Assembly: GCA_022763925.1 (NCBI GenBank)
Contig: JALERW010000016.1
Span: forward strand, 1 to 64,000
Direction: 5' to 3'
Source of the DNA: Lachnospiraceae bacterium
GTDB taxonomy: Bacteria; Bacillota; Clostridia; Lachnospirales; Lachnospiraceae
Length of the DNA stretch: 64,000 nucleotides
This document shows, piece after piece, positions 9,039-16,463 of the stretch. The notes under the pieces were generated by a model. That model had not been told where the DNA came from. It was given only the letters and a program-made list of their open reading frames with translations, and searched no databases. The position numbers were made by a program, and so were the translations under genes. Every line of letters starts with the position of its first letter. Positions within the stretch are counted from its first letter, which is position 1.

Positions 9039-9755
9039 ATGAGCTCTTTCGTCAACCCCAATAGTGTACAGCCTTTATACAGGCAGGTTGCAGATATTTT
9101 ATATGGCAGAATAGAATCCCATGAGTGGAAAGAGAATGAGAGAATTCCTTCAGAAGCTATGCTGATGGAGGAATTTGCTGTAAGTAGAATTACTATTCGG
9201 AAAGCGATTTCTGAGCTGACGGATAATGGAATTCTTGTGCGTTCTCACGGAAGAGGAACGTTTGTGGCTCCTTCTCAGGCAGTTATATCCGGTCAGGGAG
9301 ATATCGGGTTTACCCGCTCCTGTCATTTGGCAGGAAAGGAAGCAAAGAATATTGTGATCGAAAGCGGAATGATGATGGCGCCGGTGCGCTGTATGCGTTT
9401 TTTTAATGTAGACGTTATGGAACCGGTAGTAACGATCCGACGTTTGCGGTTTGTTGATCGAAAGGCAACGGTGATAGAAAATCTGTATTATCATCCGAAA
9501 TACAGCAAGCTATTATCCGGGGATCTTACCATGTCTGTGACAGAACTTGTGGAGCATTTGTATGGGAATATTCTGGGAGAACAGAAACGTACTGTTGAAG
9601 CATGTGTGTCTTCTGATGAAGAGAGTAAATTGCTAAATGTGGAATCAGGTACTCCTATGTTGCTGATCAGGGATCAGCAGATGGACATTGAAGGAAATCC
9701 CATGTCAATGTCAAAGCAGATTTTTTGTACAAACCATTTAAAGCTTTACCTTTGA
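9039..9755 (+). CDS. GntR/HutC family transcriptional regulator (UTRA domain)
   Basis: The N-terminal winged helix contains PLYRQVADILYGRI, IPSEAMLMEEFAVSRITIRKAISEL and HGRGTFVAP; a UTRA ligand-binding domain follows (about residues 90-235). ATG 9039 is preferred over the upstream TTG because AAGGAAG is seven bases before it. It is a close paralogue of the minus-strand regulator at 15562-16278: both start with a NPNSV-PLY/MYKQV segment and end in F(C/Y)NTEHLK-like tails. It follows the transporter operon and probably senses a phosphorylated sugar. Confidence 0.88.
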   Translation: MSSFVNPNSVQPLYRQVADILYGRIESHEWKENERIPSEAMLMEEFAVSRITIRKAISELTDNGILVRSHGRGTFVAPSQAVISGQGDIGFTRSCHLAGKEAKNIVIESGMMMAPVRCMRFFNVDVMEPVVTIRRLRFVDRKATVIENLYYHPKYSKLLSGDLTMSVTELVEHLYGNILGEQKRTVEACVSSDEESKLLNVESGTPMLLIRDQQMDIEGNPMSMSKQIFCTNHLKLYL

Positions 9756-9770
9756 TATCATAATATTTCA

Positions 9771-9805
9771 AAAGCGGTGAATCCAACCTGGATTTGCCGT
9801 TTTTT
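9771..9805 (+). terminator. Terminator between convergent GntR and EamA genes
   Basis: Stem CGGTGAATCC/GGATTTGCCG, five-base loop, then six T on the + strand. The A run on the other side lets it work for the minus strand as well. Confidence 0.8.
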
Positions 9806-10667
9806 AAATGCTTTTTTTCTGCTGCACCATTATCATCGAAATAAGGATCAGAAGGATTCCTGTGAGTGTGCTGAGTTTCAACCGGTCATGAAAGAAGAGA
9901 ACTCCGCAAAGCACACTGGTTACCGGCTCCAGCATGCAGGCAAATGCGGCTTTGGAAGAACCGATCTTTTTGATGCCGTATGTGAGAAGAAGAAAGGCAC
10001 TTCCATTGATTAATCCACAGACTGCTATGAGAAAAAAGTGTATAGGGGAGAAAGAAAAGGGATTAACTGGGAGAAATATTATCTGCACTGCGGATAGAAG
10101 AATGGCTCCGAGGGATTGGCACATCATTTTGAGTCCAAGATGCAGATGTGAAAAATTGGCTTTATCATTCATGATAATGTACAGGGCGTAAAAAATGCCG
10201 GATAAAAAAGATAACAGGATGCCATAGCCATTGGAAGAAAAAGAAAAATCTGTGATGAACATCATACCACATATGGATAAAATGCATGCAGCCAATATAC
10301 GCAGAGAAAAGGACTCATGGAATAAAAAAATCATCAGCAATGTGACAATGACCGGATAAGTAAAGTGGATGAGGGTAGCGGTTCCCGTGGGTATGTAATG
10401 ATAAGAGGAAGTAAGGAGGGAAGATACTAAGCCCATGCCGATTAAGCCTGAAAACAGCATAAAGAATAAAGAAGATTTTGACGAAAGGTGCTGGATTTTC
10501 TTCCGCTGTATCGTTGTAATGATGGCATAAAAAAGAAAGCTGAAGGTAAAATTCATTCCGACTAAAATCGTGTCAGGAAGACCATTGCTTTGAAGTATTT
10601 TTATAATACCGGGAAGAAAACCAAAAAGAATGGAGGCTGCAATGACAGAAAGTAATCCACAGATCAT
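9804..10667 (-). CDS. EamA/DMT superfamily transporter
   Basis: The protein has 287 residues and about ten hydrophobic spans arranged as two repeats. The first repeat ends with HYIPTGTATLIHFTYPVIVTLLMIFLFHE and the second with SKAAFACMLEPVTSVLCGVLFFHDRL, the paired motif of EamA domains. Members export or import amino acids, nucleotides and other metabolites. It lies 57 bases downstream of the SIS-domain gene on the same strand and could move the amine or amino acid released by that enzyme, which is inference. Confidence 0.85.
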   Translation of the reverse strand: MICGLLSVIAASILFGFLPGIIKILQSNGLPDTILVGMNFTFSFLFYAIITTIQRKKIQHLSSKSSLFFMLFSGLIGMGLVSSLLTSSYHYIPTGTATLIHFTYPVIVTLLMIFLFHESFSLRILAACILSICGMMFITDFSFSSNGYGILLSFLSGIFYALYIIMNDKANFSHLHLGLKMMCQSLGAILLSAVQIIFLPVNPFSFSPIHFFLIAVCGLINGSAFLLLTYGIKKIGSSKAAFACMLEPVTSVLCGVLFFHDRLKLSTLTGILLILISMIMVQQKKSI

Positions 10668-10684
10668 ATGAGAAGCTCCTTTTA

Positions 10685-10707
10685 ACCGGGAGGGAAAACC
10701 TCCCGGT
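10685..10707 (-). terminator. Hairpin between SIS gene and EamA gene
   Basis: ACCGGGAGG, loop of five, CCTCCCGGT. On the minus strand the stem is followed by TTAAAAGGAGC, so the ribosome site of the transporter gene begins right after it. It is probably a leaky intra-operon terminator. Confidence 0.6.
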
Positions 10708-10724
10708 CACACCAAAATGAAAGA

Positions 10725-11744
10725 TTAATAATCCAGCTGACGGTAATACCGACGGAAAGCAAGTGAATGTCCTGTGTAGAACTCATAGTATTTTGGAATA
10801 CGATCAAGAATTGTGACACAGAATGCAAGAACTGCACCAATGTCAGAAAATTCATTCTCCAGACAGTGGATGGGATATTTTGCCATGTCCAGAATCACAG
10901 CACTGTCAGTGACATTATAGTTTTTGAGAAAATCGTCTACTCTCTGATCCAGAGCACGATACTCATCAATTCCTTTTACAAGGAATACAGGGACACCGTC
11001 TTCGACCATTTCAATCGTACCATGGAAAAAGTGCTCGGATGTTACCGGACGTACGCGTATCCATTGCATTTCTTCCAATAAGCACATGGACACCATCTCA
11101 ACACAATACCACATGATCGGTCCGGAGCCAACCCAGAGACTGTAAGGTGCCTTGTGATATTTATGTACGAGTTCTTTCATGGAAAGATCCGATGTTTCGT
11201 AAATATTCAGAAGTTCATCGTATACTTTTGGAAGCTGCTCTTTCCATGCTTCATATCCTGTGCACTGTCCTGCTTTAGATAGAAGGCAGAGAAGAAACGT
11301 GTAATATTCAATATAAAAATTTTCACAGAAGTGAGTATCCAATGCAAGAAAGTGATCTAAAAGTTTCCCGAGAGGAGTTTCAGTGTTTTTGGTAAATCCG
11401 ACAATTTTAAGCCCTCTATTCAGACAGAAACGAACACCTTCTAGAATCTCTTTGGTATCACCAGACACTGAAGAGGTGATTACTAAAGTTTTATTGGATA
11501 AGTAATTTATATCTTTTTTGATCAAAAGTTCAGCAGCATTTTCCACATAAATGGGATAATTGGTTTTGTGATGAATGCAGGCAGCAACAGATTGCCATTC
11601 AAGGTAAGTTCCTCCTACGCCGAGAAGCAAAATGTTTTCATAATCTGTCAGGTTAATTTCGTCACAGGTTTTTTCAATTACCGGGAGAAGATCAAGAACA
11701 GCCTTTGCTTGAGCGTCATACGCATTTTTGTCAAAATTGTACAT
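10725..11744 (-). CDS. SIS-domain sugar-phosphate isomerase/deglycase (FrlB/FraB/AgaS-like)
   Basis: The protein has 339 residues and two sugar isomerase (SIS) halves. The first half shows LLLGVGGTYLEWQSV and VITSSVSGDTKEILEG. In the second half LLEEMQWIRVRPVTSEHFFHGTIEMVEDG aligns with the FrlB/FraB segment containing the catalytic Glu and His (E-x-F-x-HG). The C terminus FRRYYRQLDY resembles ERRYYGGLVEY of FrlB. FrlB/FraB cleave 6-phosphofructosyl-amino acids to glucose 6-phosphate and the free amine. The paralogue at 13571 has the same layout. AAGGAGG is well placed for this start. Deglycase activity is a family-based inference; an aldose-ketose isomerase remains possible. Confidence 0.75.
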   Translation of the reverse strand: MYNFDKNAYDAQAKAVLDLLPVIEKTCDEINLTDYENILLLGVGGTYLEWQSVAACIHHKTNYPIYVENAAELLIKKDINYLSNKTLVITSSVSGDTKEILEGVRFCLNRGLKIVGFTKNTETPLGKLLDHFLALDTHFCENFYIEYYTFLLCLLSKAGQCTGYEAWKEQLPKVYDELLNIYETSDLSMKELVHKYHKAPYSLWVGSGPIMWYCVEMVSMCLLEEMQWIRVRPVTSEHFFHGTIEMVEDGVPVFLVKGIDEYRALDQRVDDFLKNYNVTDSAVILDMAKYPIHCLENEFSDIGAVLAFCVTILDRIPKYYEFYTGHSLAFRRYYRQLDY

Positions 11745-11772
11745 GTTTATATCCTCCTTATTCTGGAAATTA

Positions 11773-11804
11773 ATTATACCAATTACAAAAATAAATATAC
11801 CAAA
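11773..11804 (-). promoter_or_regulatory. Two TATACCA direct repeats 21 bp apart, candidate operator
   Basis: TATACCA occurs at 11775-11781 and 11796-11802 (+ strand), exactly 21 bases apart, or two helical turns. On the minus strand the proximal copy forms a GGTATAAT -10 box for the SIS gene. The site would let a dimeric GntR regulator block the promoter. Confidence 0.5.
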
Positions 11805-11807
11805 AGG

Positions 11808-11849
11808 AAAAGTGGTTTACAATACAGGTGAAAAGGAACCACTTTTTTT
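11808..11849 (+). terminator. Orphan terminator-like hairpin in the divergent intergenic region
   Basis: Stem AAAAGTGGTT/AACCACTTTT followed by a T run. It lies upstream of both divergent genes, so no annotated gene reads into it in the direction of the T run. Confidence 0.55.
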
Positions 11850-11920
11850 GTGCATAAAACATAAAAAAGCATAGTAATAAGTGCACATAAATGATAGAAT
11901 ATGAATGTAACTAACAATTG

Positions 11921-11958
11921 ATTGGTATATAATCAATTAAACAAAAAAATATACCAGA
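11921..11958 (+). promoter_or_regulatory. Promoter/operator of GntR gene at 12006
   Basis: ATTGGTATATA (11921-11931) overlaps the -10 box TATAAT (11928-11933). The inverted copy AATATACCAGA follows at 11948-11958. The -35 is poor (ATGTAA at 17 bases). The arrangement suggests autoregulation. Confidence 0.5.
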
Positions 11959-12005
11959 TAAAAAAGAAGACCAGATGGGTGAGAGACTGGCAGAAAAGGA
12001 GGATT

Positions 12006-12716
12006 ATGAGGCATAAATTACTGAATCTTGATGAAAGAGTTGCTCAGGATCTGAGAATAAAGATAGAAGAAGGAGATTATCAGCCGGGACAAATTTTGCC
12101 GGGAGAGAGAGAACTGGCACAAATATATGGCATACAGAGGAATACAATAAGAAAAGCACTGCGCCGAATGATAAATGCAGGGATGTTAAAAGTAAATAGT
12201 CGATGTGGTTATACCGTGGCGGAGCCGAGATACCAAATCTGTGTCAGTAAACTTATGGATATGGAAGACTGTATTAAAAATAAAGTGATTGTATGGAAAA
12301 ACGTCCTCGTGTCTCAATTGGTGCTGCAGGAGGAGGAGGCAGAAAAACTGCAGTTAAATAAAGGACAGGAATTAATAGAGATCAAACGTTGTGCAGAAGC
12401 GGATGGACAGCCGCTGTGTCTGGAACGCTGGCTTTTACCAAAGGATAGATTGTATAGTTGTGATTTGAGCGGAACAGAGCAGATATATGCGTGTGGAAGG
12501 TCTATGGGAAAAGGCCCGGTATATGCAAACCAGATGCTGGATATATTTTATGCGGGAAGTGAAGAATCGAAAATACTGGAAGTAGAGCTTTTGGAACCAC
12601 TGGTTTTACTGCAGGGCTATTCGTATGATGCTTCCGGGATATTGTTTGACTATCATGAGCAATTATTTCGTTCAGATCGTTTTTTGTTTGTGGCTTCTGA
12701 AGCAGATAAAAATTGA
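12006..12716 (+). CDS. GntR/HutC family transcriptional regulator
   Basis: The ORF track starts at a TTG inside the operator; AGGAGG directly before ATG 12006 makes that the likelier start, although the spacing is short. The helix-turn-helix region reads QILPGERELAQIYGIQRNTIRKALRRMINAG, followed by a UTRA domain with IEIKRCAEADGQPLCLERWLLP. It has 236 residues. It is followed by another GntR gene after 11 bases, so the two are co-transcribed. The binding region is more divergent than those of its neighbours (no RG-GTFV wing; RCGYTV instead). Confidence 0.83.
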   Translation: MRHKLLNLDERVAQDLRIKIEEGDYQPGQILPGERELAQIYGIQRNTIRKALRRMINAGMLKVNSRCGYTVAEPRYQICVSKLMDMEDCIKNKVIVWKNVLVSQLVLQEEEAEKLQLNKGQELIEIKRCAEADGQPLCLERWLLPKDRLYSCDLSGTEQIYACGRSMGKGPVYANQMLDIFYAGSEESKILEVELLEPLVLLQGYSYDASGILFDYHEQLFRSDRFLFVASEADKN

Positions 12717-12727
12717 GGGGGGATTTT

Positions 12728-13474
12728 ATGAAACAGAAAAATGAAGAAACTGAAATGAAAAAGATCCGGATGTCTCAGCAGATTAGGAGCTTTTTGGAGA
12801 ATGGTACTTATCTTCCCGGATCTGCATTGCCAAGTGAAAGAGAAATGGCAGAAGAGTATGGAATCAGCAGGATGGCTGTTAAGTCCGTGTTGAAGGAATT
12901 AGCTGAGGATGGTTATATATACCGTATTCAGGGAAAAGGAACGTTTGTACAGAAACGTATTCATGAAAAAACGGCATTGGGGGTGCTTTCCTCTGATGGC
13001 AGAAGTTTTTCAGAAGTGATGAAACGCCAGGGAATTCATATTGAAAACAGGGTAATAGCAAAAGGGGAGGTGCCAATGACTTCCCTTTTGAAGAAGAGGC
13101 TTCAGTTGGAAGAACCGGATGAAATATACGGGCTATATAGAATCCGGATGGGAAATGGAATTCCATATGCTGTAGAACTTACATACTTGCCCCTGAAATA
13201 TTTTCCGGAAGTAGACAAAAGGGATTTTGCTCATGTATCTCTTTATTCTTATATGGAGGCAAAGGGTTTTGGTGTAAAGAAAGGGCCTCAAACTATGTGT
13301 GTGGTACCAGCAGATGATTATGTGGCGAATTATCTGGAATTGGAAGTGGGACAGCCAGTATACCGATTTGAATTTTGTGGAAAAACAAAGAAAGGAGAGG
13401 TTGTTGAATATACGGAAAGCTATACAAGAACAGATAGAACAGAAATTCGAATACAGGCTTCATTTAAAAGATGA
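12728..13474 (+). CDS. GntR/HutC family transcriptional regulator
   Basis: GAGGGGGGA precedes ATG 12728. The winged helix includes ALPSEREMAEEYGISRMAVKSVLKELAEDGYIYRIQGKGTFV, followed by a UTRA domain with IYGLYRIRMGNGIPYAVELTYLP and VYRFEFCGKTKKGEVVEYTESYTR. It has 248 residues. It is second in a tandem pair of GntR genes and lies 96 bases before the SIS-domain gene at 13571, whose promoter carries an imperfect palindrome it could bind. Confidence 0.87.
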   Translation: MKQKNEETEMKKIRMSQQIRSFLENGTYLPGSALPSEREMAEEYGISRMAVKSVLKELAEDGYIYRIQGKGTFVQKRIHEKTALGVLSSDGRSFSEVMKRQGIHIENRVIAKGEVPMTSLLKKRLQLEEPDEIYGLYRIRMGNGIPYAVELTYLPLKYFPEVDKRDFAHVSLYSYMEAKGFGVKKGPQTMCVVPADDYVANYLELEVGQPVYRFEFCGKTKKGEVVEYTESYTRTDRTEIRIQASFKR

Positions 13475-13489
13475 AAGCAAAAAAATGTC

Positions 13490-13533
13490 TTTACAAATAA
13501 TTAAACATGATGTAATATAATGTTATAATACAT
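13490..13533 (+). promoter_or_regulatory. Promoter and palindromic operator of the SIS gene at 13571
   Basis: TTTACA (13490-13495), 17 bases, TAATAT (13513-13518). An imperfect 24-bp palindrome ATGTAATATAA-TG-TTATAATACAT (13510-13533, one mismatch per arm) covers the -10. Confidence 0.65.
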
Positions 13534-13570
13534 GTAGAAATGAATTATAATATAAAGGAGGATGTTATAC

Positions 13571-14584
13571 ATGTTTAATTTTGATGTTCCACGTTATGAG
13601 AAGGTAGTAGGGGATGCAATTGCTCTTCGTCCGCAGATTGAGGCTGCTGTTGATAAGATCTGCGAAGAAGGTTACAGCAATATTTTCTTCATTGGATGCG
13701 GCGGTACTTATGCGCATTCACTCCCTATGAAATACTGGCTGGATACTGCTTCTGATCTTGAAACATACAGTGTAATTGCTGCAGAATTTATGGCAGCAGG
13801 ACACAGGAAATTCTCTAAAGACTCTGTATGTGTATTTTCTACCAGAAGCGGAAATACCAAGGAGATCGTAGCAGCTGCCAAGTATTGTAAAGAAGCAGGA
13901 GCAAGAACCGTCGTTTATGTATCCAATGACAATACTCCGGTTTGTGAATACGCGGATTATAAGCTGTTCAGCTTTGCCGAGGATGACTGCTTATGTGAAG
14001 CAATCTATACATATATGATCACGCTGCTGGCAAGATTCCTGAAAAATGCAGGACAGTTTGACAAGTATGAGGAATTTATGGATCAGTATTCCAGAATCGT
14101 GCCTTATCTTATTAAGGCAAAAGAGCAGTATGAGGATCGCTGCGCAAAAATGGCAGCAGAGCATAAGGACACCGATTACCATATGGTTATTGGTTCCGGT
14201 ATGCTGTGGGGAGAAGCCTATGACTACGCAATGTGTATTCTGGAAGAAATGCAGTGGATCAAAACAAAATCTATCCATGCGGCAGAATATTTCCATGGCA
14301 CCCTGGAACTCGTGGAAGAAGATACCAGCCTGATTCTTTTCTATGGAGAAGATGAGACCAGGCCGCTGATGGATCGTGTTCTGGATTTCAGCAAGAAGAT
14401 TACCAGAGTTATCAATATATTTGATACAAAAGAAGTTGAACTTCCGTTTACAGAAGCAGAGTATCGCAAGATCGTTTCTCCGATGATCATGTACGCGATT
14501 ACAGAGAGACTGAGCTGCCATCTGGAGAAAGAAAGAAATCATCCGCTGACAACCAGAAGATACTATCGTCAGATGGAATACTAA
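13571..14584 (+). CDS. SIS-domain sugar-phosphate isomerase/deglycase (FrlB/FraB/AgaS-like)
   Basis: AAGGAGG abuts the track start, so the third in-frame codon further on (ATG 13571, nine bases from the ribosome site) is preferred. It also gives MFNFDVPRYEK, matching MYNFDKNAYDA of the paralogue. In 337 residues there are two SIS halves: FFIGCGGTYAHSLPMKYWL with VFSTRSGNTKEIVAAAKYC, and VIGSGMLWGEAYDYA with LEEMQWIKTKSIHAAEYFHGTLELVEED. The AEYFHG segment matches the catalytic Glu/His region of FrlB/FraB deglycases. Two such genes in one locus suggest two substrates or a heteromeric enzyme. Confidence 0.77.
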   Translation: MFNFDVPRYEKVVGDAIALRPQIEAAVDKICEEGYSNIFFIGCGGTYAHSLPMKYWLDTASDLETYSVIAAEFMAAGHRKFSKDSVCVFSTRSGNTKEIVAAAKYCKEAGARTVVYVSNDNTPVCEYADYKLFSFAEDDCLCEAIYTYMITLLARFLKNAGQFDKYEEFMDQYSRIVPYLIKAKEQYEDRCAKMAAEHKDTDYHMVIGSGMLWGEAYDYAMCILEEMQWIKTKSIHAAEYFHGTLELVEEDTSLILFYGEDETRPLMDRVLDFSKKITRVINIFDTKEVELPFTEAEYRKIVSPMIMYAITERLSCHLEKERNHPLTTRRYYRQMEY

Positions 14585-14599
14585 GAAAAAGGACATTTA

Positions 14600-14632
14600 A
14601 AACAAGCTCCTGCCGGCGGCGGGAGCTTGTTT
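14600..14632 (+). terminator. Hairpin after the SIS gene
   Basis: A 15-bp stem AAACAAGCTCCTGCC/GGCGGGAGCTTGTTT (one G-T pair) with a three-base loop. Only a short T run follows, so some read-through into the phosphatase gene is possible. Confidence 0.7.
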
Positions 14633-14664
14633 GATATACGAAGAGGAAAGAGAGGAATATAAAG

Positions 14665-15504
14665 ATGGATTATCATATGGTGGTCCTGGATCTTGACGGT
14701 ACACTGACAAATTCTGAGAAGAAGGTTACAGAAAGAACCAAAAAGGCGTTAACAGACTATATGGAACATGGGGGAACTGTAGTGCTTGCATCGGGACGCC
14801 CTACTTATGGAATCATTCCCCTTGCCAGAGAACTGCACCTGGATACTTATGGCGGATATATTCTTTCCTTTAACGGCGGTCAGATTATAAGCTGTGAGAA
14901 AAATGAGGTGATCTATCAGAAGGAACTTCCATCCGGAGTGCCGAAGCTGTTGGGAGAGAAAGCGAAGGAACATGATGTCGGTATCCTGACCTATGAAGGG
15001 GATCACATTGTAACAGAGACCCCGGAGAATATTTATGCACAGAAGGAATCGTTCATCAACAAAATGCCCATTCAAAAAATTGAAGATTTTTCTTCTTATG
15101 TGAATTTCCCGGTAACGAAGTGTCTGATGGTGGCGGATGGAGATTATCTGGCCAGGGTAGAGGAGCAGCTGAAAATGGAACTGGGAAGCAGATATTCTAT
15201 TCTCCGCTCAGAACCATATTTCCTAGAGATTATGCCTGAGGGGATTGATAAAGCGCAGTCGTTGGAACGTCTTCTTGCCCATGTGGGAATAGAACGAAAA
15301 GAAATGGCGGCCTTCGGAGATGGATTTAATGATCGCTCCATGCTTGTATATGCAGGCTTGGGGGTGGCCATGGGAAATGCGCAGGAACCGGTAAAGGAAG
15401 CCGCGGATTATATTGCGCCGACAAATGATGAAGATGGTGTTGCCTGGGTGATAGAGCACATGATTATGCAGGAAGAAGCATCTGCTTCCAATTGCAGCAT
15501 GTAG
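14665..15504 (+). CDS. Cof-type HAD-IIB family phosphatase
   Basis: The protein of 279 residues has motif I DLDGTLTNSEK (nucleophile Asp), motif II ASGRP, a C2B cap domain, and motif III/IV K-SLERLL with FGDGFNDRSMLVYAGLGVAMGNA. Cof-type phosphatases dephosphorylate sugar phosphates and similar small molecules in the cytoplasm. It lies 80 bases after the SIS gene, separated by a hairpin, and may act on a phosphosugar of the same pathway or on overflow intermediates. Confidence 0.88.
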   Translation: MDYHMVVLDLDGTLTNSEKKVTERTKKALTDYMEHGGTVVLASGRPTYGIIPLARELHLDTYGGYILSFNGGQIISCEKNEVIYQKELPSGVPKLLGEKAKEHDVGILTYEGDHIVTETPENIYAQKESFINKMPIQKIEDFSSYVNFPVTKCLMVADGDYLARVEEQLKMELGSRYSILRSEPYFLEIMPEGIDKAQSLERLLAHVGIERKEMAAFGDGFNDRSMLVYAGLGVAMGNAQEPVKEAADYIAPTNDEDGVAWVIEHMIMQEEASASNCSM

Positions 15505-15510
15505 GAACAA

Positions 15511-15560
15511 AAAAAGAGGAAACTGTAATCTCTTTTATAGAATACAGTTTCCTCTTCTGT
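15511..15560. terminator. Bidirectional terminator between phosphatase and GntR genes
   Basis: AAGAGGAAACTGTA (15514-15527) and TACAGTTTCCTCTT (15543-15556) are exact complements. A run flanks the left and T-rich sequence the right. Confidence 0.8.
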
Positions 15561-15561
15561 A

Positions 15562-16278
15562 TCAGAAATAGAATTTCAAATGTTCCGTATTATAGAGCTG
15601 TTTGGAAAGAAAAAGCGGATTTCCGGAGGCATCTTTCTGGTTGTCTTTAAACAGTAAGAGAGGGGTGCTTTTTTTAAGATTCAGTAGTCCCATCTCTTCT
15701 TTTGTCGGATAGCATATTTCCAGAGAACGCATGTCATTTACAATCTGGATATGGTATTTGTTCTGAAGCAGGTCAAAAAGGGAACCCTCCAGGTTTTCTT
15801 CCAGGAGGAATGAAAAGCGTGAAGGATAATGATTGATTTCAATCAGGGTAGGGTTATCATTTACATATCGAAGACGCTTGGTACAAATAAGCTTTTCATT
15901 TTCTGTGATACCGAAGTAATTCATTTGCTTTTGGGTAGGATATACCAGCTCAACGCTTAACACTTTGGTAGAAGGGGTTTTTCCTTCCATAATACAGGCT
16001 TTTGAGAAGCCCACCAGATCGTTGGCACGGTAGCTGGTCTTGGGTTCTGATACAAAGGTGCCTTTGCCCTGAGAACGTGCCAGTATGCCTTCCTCCACCA
16101 GTTCCGTAATTGCTGCCCGTATGGTAATCCGGCTGACTCCGTACTCTTTAATAAGAGCAGCCTCTGATGGGAGCTTGTCTCCGGGCTTTAATTCGCCGGA
16201 AGAAATTTTTTCATTGAGAATGTTAAGCACCTGCTTATACATGGGAACGACACTGTTGGGATTAATGAGTTGGGACAT
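15562..16278 (-). CDS. GntR/HutC family transcriptional regulator
   Basis: The helix-turn-helix segment is KLPSEAALIKEYGVSRITIRAAITEL with wing SQGKGTFVSEP, followed by a UTRA domain ending LFLSKQLYNTEHLKFYF. At 238 residues it is the same length as the GntR protein at 9039 and the two are clearly paralogous. AAAAGGAGG precedes the start. It is divergent from pfkA across 185 bases, and the motif shared with the 9039 promoter lies 43 bases from its start, suggesting that each regulator may act on both promoters. Confidence 0.88.
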   Translation of the reverse strand: MSQLINPNSVVPMYKQVLNILNEKISSGELKPGDKLPSEAALIKEYGVSRITIRAAITELVEEGILARSQGKGTFVSEPKTSYRANDLVGFSKACIMEGKTPSTKVLSVELVYPTQKQMNYFGITENEKLICTKRLRYVNDNPTLIEINHYPSRFSFLLEENLEGSLFDLLQNKYHIQIVNDMRSLEICYPTKEEMGLLNLKKSTPLLLFKDNQKDASGNPLFLSKQLYNTEHLKFYF

Positions 16279-16320
16279 ACGGTTGCCCTCCTTTTAGTAA
16301 AAGTTCTATATTATTATATA

Positions 16321-16333
16321 ATATCATATTACC
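16321..16333 (-). promoter_or_regulatory. Candidate operator GGTAATATGATAT (minus strand)
   Basis: Differs by one base from the site at 8978-8990, in the same position and orientation relative to a paralogous GntR gene. The AT-rich bases just downstream contain a TATAAT -10 candidate. Confidence 0.5.
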
Positions 16334-16463
16334 AAAAAAAGTCCAGAGATATTGGGAATGTCATGTTTTTCCTGACGTTTCATTGACTTCACACATGAAA
16401 AATGCTATCTTTTTAAATAGATTCATTTGATTATCATACAGAATGATAAATGAGGTGCTTATT

